Positions 17,207 to 26,863 of a DNA stretch of 64,000 bases are shown here, piece by piece (positions within the stretch are counted from its first letter, which is position 1; the number at the start of each line of letters is the position of its first letter). Position numbers and translations under genes: made by a program. Under the pieces are notes generated by a model. The model saw nothing but the letters and a program-made list of their open reading frames with translations. It did no database searches and had not been told where the DNA came from. This stretch comes from Psychromonas ossibalaenae ATCC BAA-1528 (GTDB lineage: Bacteria; Pseudomonadota; Gammaproteobacteria; Enterobacterales; Psychromonadaceae): positions 30,157 through 94,156 of the forward strand of contig NZ_KB906984.1 in the NCBI RefSeq assembly GCF_000381745.1, in the 5' to 3' direction.

Positions 17207-17470
17207 TATACCCAAGCTACTTGAAGATGCAGAAATCAGCAAGACGAGAGGTAACTAGATTCAAGGCATAAAACTGAAGGTTTAGCATTCTATATCGAGG
17301 TTTTATAACGATGAAGATGGTTGCCTCTCGCCTTGCCCTGCGGGAGCCTAGTTCGAAAGCCAGCACGGCGTTACAATATTTGAAAAGGGATCACCATTCT
17401 CTACATATTGTGCCTTGTTCTGACCTCCGAGCTAGACTCTGAATCAGCATCTTCAAGTCGTTTGGGTATA
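17207..17470. repeat. MITE-like palindromic repeat, copy B (264 bp)
   Basis: Terminal inverted repeats of 24 bases agree at 22 positions, starting TATACCCAAG and ending TTTGGGTATA. Internal stem 1 pairs CAAGACGAGAGG with CCTCTCGCCTTG; stem 2 pairs GAGCCTAGTTCG with CGAGCTAGACTC. Several paired positions differ from copy A on both sides of the stem. The element is flanked by TA on each side. It ends 40 bp before the EIIABC start codon, so it probably lies in that gene's leader. Confidence 0.88.
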
Positions 17471-17510
17471 AATATATATTTCTTCAACAGGCATAACCCA
17501 AGGAACCGCT

Positions 17511-19418
17511 ATGATTAATACACTCATTAATGAAAGCCTTATCTGCTTAAACTTAAAAGCATCCAGCAAGGAGCAGGTGTTCGAAGAACTGGCTGATATG
17601 CTGGTCAAAAACGGCAAAGTCGATCAGCGTGAACAGTTCATCGCTGATGTTAAAGCACGAGAGGAACTCGGTAACACCGGATTTGATGAAGGTGTGGCAC
17701 TGCCTCATGCAAAAAGTGCGGCCGTCAGCAGCCCGGCGGTTGCAATCGGTGTCAGCCGCGCAGGCATTGATTACGGCGCAGAAGACGGCGAACTGTCGAA
17801 ACTATTTTTTATGATCGCTTCGCCGCTTAACGGTGGTGATCATCATATTGATGTACTGGCTTCGTTATCATCAAAACTGATTGAAGATGGTTTTATTGAT
17901 AAAATAATGCAGGCAGAAAGCTCCCAGGAAGCACTTTCGCTGCTGCTTGCTAAAAAACAAGCAGCGGTGGCCGCCGAAGGACAAAGTAAAGGTTTCATTA
18001 TTGGTGTTACCGGCTGTCCAGCGGGCATTGCTCATACCTATCTAGCAGCGGAAGCGCTGGAAAATGCAGGCGCAGCAATGGGTTATGAGATGAAAGTGGA
18101 AACCAACGGTTCAATCGGAGTAAAAAACAGCCCGAGTGATGAAGAGATAAGACGAGCTGATGCGGTTATCATCAGCTGTGACAAACAGGTTGATATGGCC
18201 CGTTTTGCAGGTAAAAAGCTGATTAAAACCAGTGTTAAAGAGCCCATTAAAAATGCGCAGAAATTAATTACCCAGGTACTCGATGCCGAACCTTATCAGG
18301 CAGATTCAGCTGCAGATAAAAGCGCAAACAGCAGCCAGGTATCCAGTGGCCGTTCTGAGCTATATACCTACCTGATGAACGGCGTCTCGCACATGATCCC
18401 GTTTGTGGTAACCGGCGGTATTTTGATCGCCATTTCTCTGGCACTCGGCGGTGAGCCGACAGATGCCGGCATGGCTATTCCTGAAGGCAGCTTATGGCAG
18501 TCCGTCTTAGATGTCGGTGTTATCGCATTTACTCTGATGATTCCTGTTCTGGCCGGTTATATTGCATTTGCAATTGGCGACCGCCCTGCTCTGGTTCCCG
18601 GTTTCATCGGCGGCTGGATTGCTAATAACGGCTCTTTCTATGATGCTCCGGGATCAACTGGTTTTCTCGGCGCTATTCTTGCGGGCTTACTAGTCGGTTA
18701 CTTTGTGCGCTGGATTGCCACTCGACGTTATCACAAAATGATACTGCCCTTAGTACCGATTATGATTGCACCGATCTTAGGTACACTGTTTATCTCTTCA
18801 CTGTTTATTTTTGTGATCGGTGCGCCGATCGCAGATTTAATGGAATGGTTAAACCAGGTGCTGATCAACCTCAGTACGGGTAATGTTATTCTGCTGGGTA
18901 TCGTTCTCGGCGGCATGGCTGGTTTTGATATGGGCGGCCCGTTTAACAAAGTGGCTTTCCTTTTCTCGGTGGGCATGATTGCCAACGGTCAGACGCAGTT
19001 TATGGGCGCAATGGCCTGTGCAATTCCGGTTGCACCGCTAGGCATGGGATTAGCAACGCTGATCGGACGTAAAATAGGTGTATTCACTGACGCAGAACTG
19101 GAAACAGGTAAAGCATCGGGTGCAATGGGGTTAGTGGGAATATCCGAAGGTGCGATTCCATTTGCAGCTCAAGATCCATTATCCGTTATTCCGGCCAATA
19201 TCCTCGGCAGCATGCTGGCGGCAGTAATGGCATTTTCATTCGGCATTACTAACAGTGTTGCTCACGGCGGTCCGATTGTTGCGCTGCTTGGTGTAATGAA
19301 CAAACCTGTCTTAGCGCTGCTTTGTATGGCAGCCGGCGCGCTGGCAACTGCGGTTATAGTAATCACCTTAAAGAAGTACCGTCAGGCTAAAGCGACACCT
19401 GAAATGGTCTTAAGTTAA
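17511..19418 (+). CDS. PTS fructose-family EIIABC permease
   Basis: 635 aa, inner membrane. Domain order: EIIA (residues 1-150, active His66 in GVALPHAKSA), EIIB (about 162-260, active Cys169 in VTGCPAGIAHTYLAA), EIIC (about 285-630, ten or so hydrophobic segments with FDMGGPFNKVA and AAQDPLSVIPANILG). It takes phosphate from HPr and imports and phosphorylates a hexose. AAGGAA lies before the ATG. In this locus, with manA and the GH92 mannosidases, mannose or a manno-oligosaccharide is a better guess than fructose, since no 1-phosphofructokinase gene is present. It ends in a strong terminator. Confidence 0.92.
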   Translation: MINTLINESLICLNLKASSKEQVFEELADMLVKNGKVDQREQFIADVKAREELGNTGFDEGVALPHAKSAAVSSPAVAIGVSRAGIDYGAEDGELSKLFFMIASPLNGGDHHIDVLASLSSKLIEDGFIDKIMQAESSQEALSLLLAKKQAAVAAEGQSKGFIIGVTGCPAGIAHTYLAAEALENAGAAMGYEMKVETNGSIGVKNSPSDEEIRRADAVIISCDKQVDMARFAGKKLIKTSVKEPIKNAQKLITQVLDAEPYQADSAADKSANSSQVSSGRSELYTYLMNGVSHMIPFVVTGGILIAISLALGGEPTDAGMAIPEGSLWQSVLDVGVIAFTLMIPVLAGYIAFAIGDRPALVPGFIGGWIANNGSFYDAPGSTGFLGAILAGLLVGYFVRWIATRRYHKMILPLVPIMIAPILGTLFISSLFIFVIGAPIADLMEWLNQVLINLSTGNVILLGIVLGGMAGFDMGGPFNKVAFLFSVGMIANGQTQFMGAMACAIPVAPLGMGLATLIGRKIGVFTDAELETGKASGAMGLVGISEGAIPFAAQDPLSVIPANILGSMLAAVMAFSFGITNSVAHGGPIVALLGVMNKPVLALLCMAAGALATAVIVITLKKYRQAKATPEMVLS

Positions 19419-19444
19419 GATCAGCAGCAGCTTAAACCTTAACA

Positions 19445-19468
19445 AACAGCGTACCCGGGTACGCTGTT
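19445..19468 (+). terminator. Intrinsic terminator after EIIABC
   Basis: A 24-base perfect palindrome with arms AACAGCGTAC and GTACGCTGTT, followed by TT then CCTGAG, placed 26 bases after the stop codon. Confidence 0.75.
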
Positions 19469-19748
19469 TTCCTGAGTTATAAATCGGGACTGAAGTCTAT
19501 GAAATACTACTCTCCTGTTTCACAGCTTCAGCTCTCGGTTTTATAGCAATATTAATAAGCAGCAGCTCTTTTATACATAAACCATCAAAAACTAAGCATT
19601 TTTTATAAAGACTTCAGTCTCGCTGTTCAAGCTTAGTTGTAATATAAGATTTTAAATTTTACCATATTCGATGAATTTGCCTGCTTTTAAAAATTAAAAG
19701 CTCCCTGATCAACTATCTGAATCAACACTCTTAAAGGCCGTGAACATA
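19469..19748. other. Intergenic region upstream of manA
   Basis: AT-rich spacer, presumably holding the manA promoter. No repeat, RNA gene or clear operator recognised. Confidence 0.45.
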
Positions 19749-20936
19749 ATGAACAACCCGCAACCAAACTTCTTTCTAATGAATAATACAATTCAAAACT
19801 ACGCCTGGGGAAGCACTGACTCAATGACAGCACTTTTTGACACAGCAAATCCTCAGCAGGAGCCTCAAGCGGAAATGTGGATGGGTGATCACCCTAACGG
19901 CTGTTCAAAAATTTTCAACGAGAATCATGAAATTCTACTGTCTGATTTTATCGCTTCAAATACCGATGCTGTTCTCGGCCGCTGCGCTGCGGTTAAAGCA
20001 ATGCCCTTTCTGTTTAAAGTTCTGGCGGCAGAAAAGGCTTTGTCTGTACAGGTTCACCCGAATAAACAGCAGGCGGAAACAGGTTTTGCCTTAGAAGAAA
20101 AATCCGGGATTGCTCAGGATGCCTCGAACCGTAATTATCGCGATGCCAATCATAAACCAGAGCTGGTTTTTGCGTTAACCGAGTACCAGGCGATGAACGG
20201 TTTTAGAGATTTACAAACCATTGCTGATGATTTTAACTCTCTAGGTATCAACGCCTTAAACGAAGCGCTTAACAGTTTTAAAGCAGACTTCTCTGAACAG
20301 GGGCTGGCACGATTTTTCTCCTCGGTACTGAGCCTGCAGGAAAAACAGAAAGATCAGGCTATCGAACACCTTCTACACTACGCAGCGAAGCAGAGCAGTA
20401 CCCGTTTTGAGCTGATTATGCAGCTGAAAGAACAGTACCCCGGTGATATTGGTCTGTTTTCACCACTGTTTTTACACACTGTGACCCTGCAGCCGGGACA
20501 GGCGATGTTTTTAAATGCAGGTACCCCCCATGCTTATATTCACGGTACGGCATTAGAGATTATGGCCAACTCAGATAACGTACTGCGTGCAGGATTAACG
20601 CCGAAGTATATTGATGTCGCTGAGCTTATCGATAAAACCCGCTTTAACGCGCTTAAATATGAGCAGCTGTGCCTGGAGCCTGTCCGTGAGCAGAACAGCG
20701 AGCACTATCTGGTACCGGTTGATGACTTCCGCTTCTCTGTTTATAAACAACCGCAGAAACAGCAGCTGAAAGTTGACACAGCTGAAATACTGTTTGCTGT
20801 TGATGCTCCCGTCTCATTACTGCACAGCTCGGGTGAAGAGGTTGCCTTTAATAAAGGTCAGGCAGTTTTTATTCCCGCCTACGCCCAAGAATACAGCATA
20901 AGCACTAACGGTACGCTTGCAAGAGCTTACTGCTAA
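19749..20936 (+). CDS. manA: Mannose-6-phosphate isomerase, type I
   Basis: 395 aa, cytoplasmic zinc enzyme interconverting mannose-6-phosphate and fructose-6-phosphate. Type I signatures are present: IQNYAWGSTDSM at the N-terminus, SVQVHPNKQQAE (zinc His), DANHKPELVFAL, and GTPHAYIHGTALEIMANSDN. The ATG at 19749 is preferred to the GTG at 19740 because AAAGG lies about 10 nt before the ATG but too close to the GTG. It is single-gene with its own terminator, located between the PTS and uhp genes. In this locus it would be the entry of PTS-imported or UhpT-imported mannose-6-phosphate into glycolysis. Confidence 0.93.
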   Translation: MNNPQPNFFLMNNTIQNYAWGSTDSMTALFDTANPQQEPQAEMWMGDHPNGCSKIFNENHEILLSDFIASNTDAVLGRCAAVKAMPFLFKVLAAEKALSVQVHPNKQQAETGFALEEKSGIAQDASNRNYRDANHKPELVFALTEYQAMNGFRDLQTIADDFNSLGINALNEALNSFKADFSEQGLARFFSSVLSLQEKQKDQAIEHLLHYAAKQSSTRFELIMQLKEQYPGDIGLFSPLFLHTVTLQPGQAMFLNAGTPHAYIHGTALEIMANSDNVLRAGLTPKYIDVAELIDKTRFNALKYEQLCLEPVREQNSEHYLVPVDDFRFSVYKQPQKQQLKVDTAEILFAVDAPVSLLHSSGEEVAFNKGQAVFIPAYAQEYSISTNGTLARAYC

Positions 20937-20938
20937 CT

Positions 20939-20981
20939 GCAGGTTCAAGTACAGCTTAAACTTACTTGAACCTGCTTTTTT
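20939..20981 (+). terminator. Intrinsic terminator after manA
   Basis: A perfect 13-bp stem (GCAGGTTCAAGTA with TACTTGAACCTGC) followed by six T, just after the manA stop codon. Confidence 0.9.
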
Positions 20982-21071
20982 ACAGCCTATTTTGACCTGC
21001 CGGTTAACTCCCTTTCTTCACTTCAAAAAAACCGCGACATTGCTCACACTTTTCAAGCAGAAAACCTAGAA

Positions 21072-21088
21072 CTAGGAATTTTTCCTAG
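21072..21088. promoter_or_regulatory. Short palindrome upstream of uhpT
   Basis: CTAGGAA-TTT-TTCCTAG is a 7-bp inverted repeat in the 366-bp space before uhpT. It may be a UhpA operator, but it does not match the enterobacterial UhpA site I know, so the role is only a guess. The rest of the spacer shows nothing recognisable. Confidence 0.3.
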
Positions 21089-21302
21089 CACCAGTAAGCC
21101 GCCTTCTCAAGCCTCGATCATATTAACCCTTTAAACTCTGCGCCATATCTGGTTGATCAGCAGATCTGTCAGCGTAATAGAGAAGTGTGCCTCTATTTCG
21201 ATACTCTGAACAAATTGCTTTGATCATAACCAGTCCCTGTTTACCGGGTATCGACTCTGTAAACATATACCTATTTTTGAATAAATCTATTGAGGATTTC
21301 AT

Positions 21303-22709
21303 ATGTTTAAGCTGTTGGATCAGGTCAGAAAACCAACTCTCAACCTATCCGTCGAAGAGCGACGTAAAATGTGGTTCAAACCATTTATGCAGTCATACCT
21401 GGTTGTATTTATCGGTTATATGGCAATGTATTTAGTACGTAAGAACTTTAACATTGCACAGAATGATATGATCACTACCTACGGCCTGTCGATGACAGAT
21501 CTAGGTCTAATCGGTCTGGGTTTTTCGATCACCTATGGTATTGGTAAAACCGCTGTTTCCTATTACGCAGATGGTAAAAATACCAAACAGTTCCTGCCCT
21601 TTATGCTGATCTTGTCCGGTATCGCTATGATCGGATTCAGTATGAGTATGGGCGGTTCAAGTATCAGTTTATTCCTGATGATGGCTTTCTATGCCCTGAG
21701 CGGTTTCTTCCAGAGTACCGGCGGCCCGTCAAGTTACTCAACCATTACCAAATGGACCCCGCGTAATAAGCGCGGTTCTTATCTGGGTTTATGGAATATG
21801 TCGCATAACGTAGGTGGTGCAGCAGCTGCCGGTGTTGCATTATTCGGTTCTAACTACCTGTTCGGCGGTCACGTTATCGGTATGTTTATCTTCCCGTCGA
21901 TGATTGCGATTGTGGTTGGTTTTATCGGTCTGCGTTACGGTAACGATTCACCGGAAGCTTACGGTTTAGGTAAAGTAGAAGAACTGTTTGACGAAGAAGT
22001 CAGCACTGAAGATATTGAAGCTGAAGAAAACAAAATGACTAAACGTGAAATCTTCGTTAAGTACATTCTGAAAAACAAAGTCATCTGGTTATTATGTTTC
22101 GCTAATATCTTCCTGTATATCGTACGTATTGGTATAGATCAGTGGTCTACTGTTTATGCTTTCCAGGAACTTGGTCTTTCAAAAGAAACAGCCATCACAG
22201 GTTTTACCCTGTTTGAAGTCGGCGCACTGGTCGGCACATTAATGTGGGGTTACCTTTCTGACCTGGCAAACGGCCGCCGTGCGATTGTTGCCTGTGTTTC
22301 CTTAGTATTAATCATTTTTGCACTAGAGTTTTACCGCACTGCAACCAATGAATATATGTACCTGGGTTCACTGTTTGTACTTGGTTTCCTAGTATTCGGC
22401 CCGCAGCTGCTGATTGGTGTTGCTGCTGTTGGTTTTGTACCGAAAAAAGCAATCAGTGTCGCCGATGGTGTTAAAGGGACGTTTGCTTACCTGATTGGTG
22501 ACAGCTTTGCTAAACTAGGTTTAGGCATGATTGCCGACGGCACCCCGATCTTCGGTCTGACCGGCTGGGCAGGTACCTTTGCCGCCTTAGACGCCTCAGC
22601 AGCTGCATGTATTGCTCTGCTGCTGTTTGTTGCTGTCGCTGAAGAGAAGAAAATCCGTCGCGAAAAACGTATTCACCGCGAAATGTTAGCGGCTGCTGAA
22701 TCTGTTTAA
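21303..22709 (+). CDS. uhpT: Hexose-6-phosphate:phosphate antiporter UhpT
   Basis: 468 aa, 12-helix MFS transporter of the inner membrane that brings in glucose-6-, mannose-6- and related hexose phosphates in exchange for inorganic phosphate. The N-terminus ([20 protein letters not shown] then [15 protein letters not shown]) and the C-terminal half ([38 protein letters not shown]) are near-identical in pattern to E. coli UhpT, distinguishing it from GlpT and from the UhpC sensor below. It lies upstream of uhpABC, the reverse of the E. coli order, and is separated from it by a terminator. Induction by external hexose phosphate through UhpABC is expected from the family. Confidence 0.95.
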   Translation: MFKLLDQVRKPTLNLSVEERRKMWFKPFMQSYLVVFIGYMAMYLVRKNFNIAQNDMITTYGLSMTDLGLIGLGFSITYGIGKTAVSYYADGKNTKQFLPFMLILSGIAMIGFSMSMGGSSISLFLMMAFYALSGFFQSTGGPSSYSTITKWTPRNKRGSYLGLWNMSHNVGGAAAAGVALFGSNYLFGGHVIGMFIFPSMIAIVVGFIGLRYGNDSPEAYGLGKVEELFDEEVSTEDIEAEENKMTKREIFVKYILKNKVIWLLCFANIFLYIVRIGIDQWSTVYAFQELGLSKETAITGFTLFEVGALVGTLMWGYLSDLANGRRAIVACVSLVLIIFALEFYRTATNEYMYLGSLFVLGFLVFGPQLLIGVAAVGFVPKKAISVADGVKGTFAYLIGDSFAKLGLGMIADGTPIFGLTGWAGTFAALDASAAACIALLLFVAVAEEKKIRREKRIHREMLAAAESV

Positions 22710-22740
22710 TACAGCCTGACAACTTATGCAGATAAAACAA

Positions 22741-22776
22741 AATCCCCGCTCTTAGTTTTAGGAACGGGGATTTTTT
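22741..22776 (+). terminator. Intrinsic terminator after uhpT
   Basis: Arms AATCCCCG and CGGGGATT followed by a T-run, 31 bases after the uhpT stop codon. The remaining sequence to uhpA (22777-23073) is AT-rich and would hold the uhpABC promoter; nothing else recognised. Confidence 0.88.
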
Positions 22777-23073
22777 AATTTGGAATGCACTCCGCTGCTT
22801 AGTGATACCTATACAACAATGTTTCACAAAATTTTAGTTAATAATTGAGTTTATTATCTGTTTAAAGTCTTTCTTCTCTTGGTGTCAAATTGATGGTGAT
22901 TTGAATAATAAATTCATTCACTTATATAACATGCTAAAGACTGCTGACAGCACTTATCGAAATAATCAATATATTAACATCAGTTTGGTCTGTCTTGTTT
23001 ATGCCTGCGCTATTGCTTACGCTCCGGGATAAGAGTAATTTACGCATTTTTCCCTCAGTCTGGATATCTAAAT

Positions 23074-23682
23074 ATGATCAAAGTTGCCCTCGTTGATGAT
23101 CACATCATTGTGCGCTCTGGATTTGCACAACTATTATCACTGGAAACCGATATACAGGTGGCCGGAGAATTCAGTTCAGCAGCAGAAGCGCGTAACGGTC
23201 TACCCGGCCTGAATACCGACGTATGCATTATTGATATCTCCATGCCCGATGAGAGCGGCCTGTCCTTATTAGACGATCTGCCCAAAGGTATCTCCTGTAT
23301 TATGCTGAGTGTGCATGATTCGGTTGCGATTGTAGAAAAAGCCCTGGAATCAGGCGCGCGCGGTTATTTAACCAAACGCTGCAGCCCCGATGAACTGGTC
23401 CAGGCAGTGCGTACAGTGGCCGGCGGCGGCTGTTATTTAACACCGGATATCACCATGCAGTTAGTGGCCCCCGACAGCGGCCGAAAACCGATTACCCAGC
23501 TGACTAAACGCGAACATGAGGTCGGCACCATGTTAGCACTCGGCCTCAATGTAAAAACCGTTGCGGTACGCCTAGGATTAAGCCATAAAACCGTGCATGT
23601 ACATCGTGCTAATGCCATGGATAAACTTAACGTTCAAAATAATGTTGAACTGGCAAAACATTTTGCGAATGAAGCGCTATAG
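23074..23682 (+). CDS. uhpA: Response regulator UhpA (NarL/FixJ type)
   Basis: 202 aa. The receiver domain has the acidic pair in ALVDDH, phosphoacceptor Asp54 in [12 protein letters not shown], and the conserved Lys in [12 protein letters not shown]. The LuxR-type helix-turn-helix is at the C-terminus ([20 protein letters not shown], then [15 protein letters not shown]). UhpA is phosphorylated by UhpB and activates uhpT. Its TAG stop overlaps the GTG start of uhpB by one base, showing tight coupling. Confidence 0.94.
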   Translation: MIKVALVDDHIIVRSGFAQLLSLETDIQVAGEFSSAAEARNGLPGLNTDVCIIDISMPDESGLSLLDDLPKGISCIMLSVHDSVAIVEKALESGARGYLTKRCSPDELVQAVRTVAGGGCYLTPDITMQLVAPDSGRKPITQLTKREHEVGTMLALGLNVKTVAVRLGLSHKTVHVHRANAMDKLNVQNNVELAKHFANEAL

Positions 23683-25190
23683 TGCCTAATATCTGGATTA
23701 CATCATTATGCAGCTGGCTGCTGGTATCGTGCAGCTGGTTCTGTCTGTGGGTGTTGTCCTACTCTTTTATTGTCGAGGCGGAGCTGGCGATCCTGCTGTT
23801 TCCCTTTGCGCTTCGTCTTGGTATTACCCTGCATAGTGAAAAACGTTACTGGCCGGCCGTATACGGCGCTGAATTATGGCTGATGATATCATTAGCAGTT
23901 TTACTTGAGCAGCCACAGTGGATAGCCGTTATTATTGCCAGTCTCAGCAGCATCCCGCTTGTATGGTACGCGCAGAAATATTATTACGGTTCGCAGCTGC
24001 GCAGACTGTGCGTAATGGGGGTGGTGATATTAACGGCAGCCTTGATTAATACATTGATACTGGAGTTCTGGTTAGATTCTGCCGGCATGGTATTTTTAGT
24101 CAGCGTAACCGGCGGCTTAATGCTGGTACCCAGCTGCTATTTAATCTGGAGTTATCTGTTCCAGAATGTCTGGATGCCGTTAACCGTCAATCTGGTCGCT
24201 AAACCCGTAGAACTTCGCAGCCGCCATATTATCTTTTATGTTTTGCTGTTTGCCCTGAATATTATTGTGCAGCTCGGTCTGCCCGATGACCTGAGACGCT
24301 TTGCGCCGTTTTGTCTGGCCATACCGATTATACTGCTGGCTTTTCGCTACGGCTGGAAAGGCGCTCTGCTCGGTACCCTGCTTAACAGTATCGCATTGAT
24401 TACTGCGCGTAACGGTGTCAGCCATATGGAAATTACCGATCTGCTGCTGTCTCTTTCGGCGCAAAGCCTGACCGGTATATTATTAGGCATGGGTATTCAG
24501 CGCCAGCGGGAGCTGAATCAGAAACTGCGTCACGAATTAGCTAAAAATCACAATTTATCCCGAGAATTGATTAAAGCAGAAGAATCTGTACGCCGTGATA
24601 TTGCACGAGAGCTGCACGATGAGATAGGTCAGAATATTACTGCTATCCGCACTCAGGCGAGTATCCTCAAACGCGTTGAAAATACCCCGGTGGGTGAGCG
24701 CTGTGCATCAACCATTGAAAACCTGTCACTTAATATTTACGACACCACCAAAGGGCTGCTCACCCGCTTACGCCCCAAAACCCTGGATGACCTTGGCCTT
24801 AAAGAAGCCGTGCAGCAGTTAGTACGTGAGTTAGAGTGTGAAGCAAACGGTATAAAAACCACCATTATCTGGAATGAGCCGCAGACGGATCGCGAATTAA
24901 GTGATGCCACGAATGTCACTCTGTACCGAATCTGTCAGGAAGCCTTAAATAATATGGTTAAATACGCACAGGCCACAGAAGCCACAATCACCCTTACTTT
25001 TCAGCAGCAGGCGCACCTGTCGGTTAAAGATAATGGCATAGGGTTTAAGCAGGAAGATACCTTAGGCGGGTTTGGTTTACGCGGCATACGTGAACGGGTA
25101 CAGGTTCTGGGTGGAAAATTCATACTTACCACTCAGTCTGAGAGTAAATCGCCGGGTACAGAATTACAGGTAGTTTTACCTATGCTGTGA
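23682..25190 (+). CDS. uhpB: Sensor histidine kinase UhpB
   Basis: 502 aa. The first about 280 residues are a hydrophobic multi-helix (MASE1-like) membrane domain. The HisKA_3 dimerisation box follows, with phospho-acceptor His312 in ARELHDEIGQNITAIR, then an HATPase domain (CQEALNNMVKYAQATEATIT and the glycine box GFGLRGIRERV). UhpB works with UhpC to sense external hexose phosphate and phosphorylates UhpA. Translation starts at a GTG that shares its first base with the uhpA stop. Confidence 0.93.
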   Translation: MPNIWITSLCSWLLVSCSWFCLWVLSYSFIVEAELAILLFPFALRLGITLHSEKRYWPAVYGAELWLMISLAVLLEQPQWIAVIIASLSSIPLVWYAQKYYYGSQLRRLCVMGVVILTAALINTLILEFWLDSAGMVFLVSVTGGLMLVPSCYLIWSYLFQNVWMPLTVNLVAKPVELRSRHIIFYVLLFALNIIVQLGLPDDLRRFAPFCLAIPIILLAFRYGWKGALLGTLLNSIALITARNGVSHMEITDLLLSLSAQSLTGILLGMGIQRQRELNQKLRHELAKNHNLSRELIKAEESVRRDIARELHDEIGQNITAIRTQASILKRVENTPVGERCASTIENLSLNIYDTTKGLLTRLRPKTLDDLGLKEAVQQLVRELECEANGIKTTIIWNEPQTDRELSDATNVTLYRICQEALNNMVKYAQATEATITLTFQQQAHLSVKDNGIGFKQEDTLGGFGLRGIRERVQVLGGKFILTTQSESKSPGTELQVVLPML

Positions 25191-25233
25191 AAACAGTTAT
25201 TACCTATTTATCAATATTTGAAGACCCTAAGTA

Positions 25234-26598
25234 ATGATCAATTTTTTAAAGTCAGAACAACACAGCCCGCAGCTGCATGATCCGAAACAGGTGGATGCGC
25301 TGTATAAATACTGGCGTTTCCATATCATGTTTACCATGTATATCGGTTATGCCATGTTTTATTTTACCCGTAAAAGTTTTAACTATGCGATGCCGGCAAT
25401 GATCGCAGACTTAGGTTTAGATAAAGCAGATATCGGAATGATGGGCACCCTGTTTTACCTTACCTACGGTTTCTCGAAGTTTTTTTCCGGCATTGTTTCA
25501 GACCGTTCCAATCCACGCTTTTTTATGGGCTTAGGTCTGATAATGACCGGGATTATTAATATCCTGTTCGGCTTTTCCAGCAGTGTGCTGATGCTGACCT
25601 CCTTATGGGTACTTAATGCGCTATTTCAGGGCTGGGGCTGGCCGTCTTGTTCTAAATTACTAACCACCTGGTATTCCCGTTCCGAGCGCGGCTTCTGGTG
25701 GGCACTATGGAATACCGCGCACAATATCGGCGGTGCATTGATTCCGCTGCTGGTCGGTTTTGTAACCCTGCATTACAGCTGGCGTTACGGTTTTATTATT
25801 CCCGGTATTATGGCGGTAACAGTAGGAGTATTTCTGTGCTGGCGGCTGCGCGACAAACCGGTAACACTAGGGCTGCCGACCGTCGGACACTGGCGTAAAG
25901 ACCGCCTTGAACTAACCCAGGAAAACGAAGGGCTGGGGCTCAGCCGCAGTCAAATTCTGAAGAAGTATGTCTTAAATAATAAATATATATGGCTGCTGGC
26001 ATGCAGTTATGTCTTAGTTTACATCGTCCGCACTGCTATTAATGACTGGGGAAATTTATATCTGACCGAGCAGCATAATTACAGCTTAATTACTGCTAAC
26101 GGCGCATTGTCACTGTTTGAAGCGGGCGGTTTTATCGGCTCGCTGGTTGCAGGATGGGGGTCAGACAAGGTATTCGGCGGTAATCGAGGCCCGATGAATC
26201 TGATCTTTTCGATCGGTATATTTTTATCGGTTGCCGCCCTGTGGTTAATGCCGGTAACAGGTTTCGTACTGCAGGCTGCCTGTTTCTTTGCGATTGGTTT
26301 CTTTGTCTTCGGACCACAGATGTTAATCGGCATGGCTGCCGCCGAATGCTCTCATAAAGATTCCGTCGGGGCTGCTACAGGTTTTGTCGGATTATTTGCC
26401 TATATGGGCGCCGCGCTGGCGGGTTACCCTTTAGCCCTGATAATGGAGCAGTATCACTGGAACGGATTTTTTACCGTTATTTCCTGTGCCGCTGCTATGG
26501 TGGGATTACTGCTGCTACCTTTCTTAAAAGCACAGTCAGCTAGTACAGCAGAAAAATCCTCCCGCCAGGGGCCGGATTATTTAACCGCCGAGCGCTGA
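25234..26598 (+). CDS. uhpC: Hexose-phosphate sensor UhpC (MFS-type receptor)
   Basis: 454 aa, 12 predicted membrane helices, same superfamily as UhpT but clearly the sensor branch (YWRFHIMFTMYIGYAMFYFT, RKSFNYAMPAMIADLGL, LFQGWGWPSCSKLLTTWYSR). In E. coli UhpC binds external glucose-6-phosphate and switches UhpB on. The gene is 43 bases after uhpB and completes a uhpABC operon. The C-terminal tail is polar, probably cytoplasmic. An inverted repeat at 26623-26659 follows, but it lacks a T-run. Confidence 0.93.
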   Translation: MINFLKSEQHSPQLHDPKQVDALYKYWRFHIMFTMYIGYAMFYFTRKSFNYAMPAMIADLGLDKADIGMMGTLFYLTYGFSKFFSGIVSDRSNPRFFMGLGLIMTGIINILFGFSSSVLMLTSLWVLNALFQGWGWPSCSKLLTTWYSRSERGFWWALWNTAHNIGGALIPLLVGFVTLHYSWRYGFIIPGIMAVTVGVFLCWRLRDKPVTLGLPTVGHWRKDRLELTQENEGLGLSRSQILKKYVLNNKYIWLLACSYVLVYIVRTAINDWGNLYLTEQHNYSLITANGALSLFEAGGFIGSLVAGWGSDKVFGGNRGPMNLIFSIGIFLSVAALWLMPVTGFVLQAACFFAIGFFVFGPQMLIGMAAAECSHKDSVGAATGFVGLFAYMGAALAGYPLALIMEQYHWNGFFTVISCAAAMVGLLLLPFLKAQSASTAEKSSRQGPDYLTAER

Positions 26599-26653
26599 AT
26601 AAATACTTTTATTTCCCTTAAAATCACAGAGAATAATCATTGTCGATTTTCTC

Positions 26654-26669
26654 TGTGATCCCTGTCAAA
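26654..26669. promoter_or_regulatory. Probable CRP site upstream of EIIC
   Basis: TGTGATCCCTGTCAAA matches the CRP consensus at nine of ten defined positions. It lies about 200 bp upstream of the EIIC start and 42 bp before the direct repeats. Confidence 0.4.
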
Positions 26670-26710
26670 GTTGATACGAGATCTGTATCACAGTCAATCC
26701 CGGTTGATAC

Positions 26711-26739
26711 ATTTGTCCAGTTAATACCCTATTTGTCCA
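26711..26739. promoter_or_regulatory. Phased direct repeats, likely AraC-family operator
   Basis: ATTTGTCCA occurs twice, exactly identical, at 26711 and 26731, a spacing of 20 bp or two helical turns, as in AraC-family operators. It lies about 125 bp before the EIIC start. The regulator encoded at 28667 (downstream) or its paralogue at 16000 is the natural candidate to bind it. Confidence 0.6.
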
Positions 26740-26863
26740 ATATATTTCTATCTGCTTCAGTTTCATAATCCTCCCAACAAAACAGCAATATTTATCTTAA
26801 ACAGTTTTTACCTGAGTCTTCGCGATGCAGATAAAAATCAAACGTAAAAATGGAGTGATTGTG

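Noticed and set aside
26623..26659. Inverted repeat ATCACAGAGAA/TTCTCTGTGAT after uhpC considered as a terminator.
   Set aside because: No T-run follows; it overlaps the probable CRP site and may be part of the EIIC promoter region instead.
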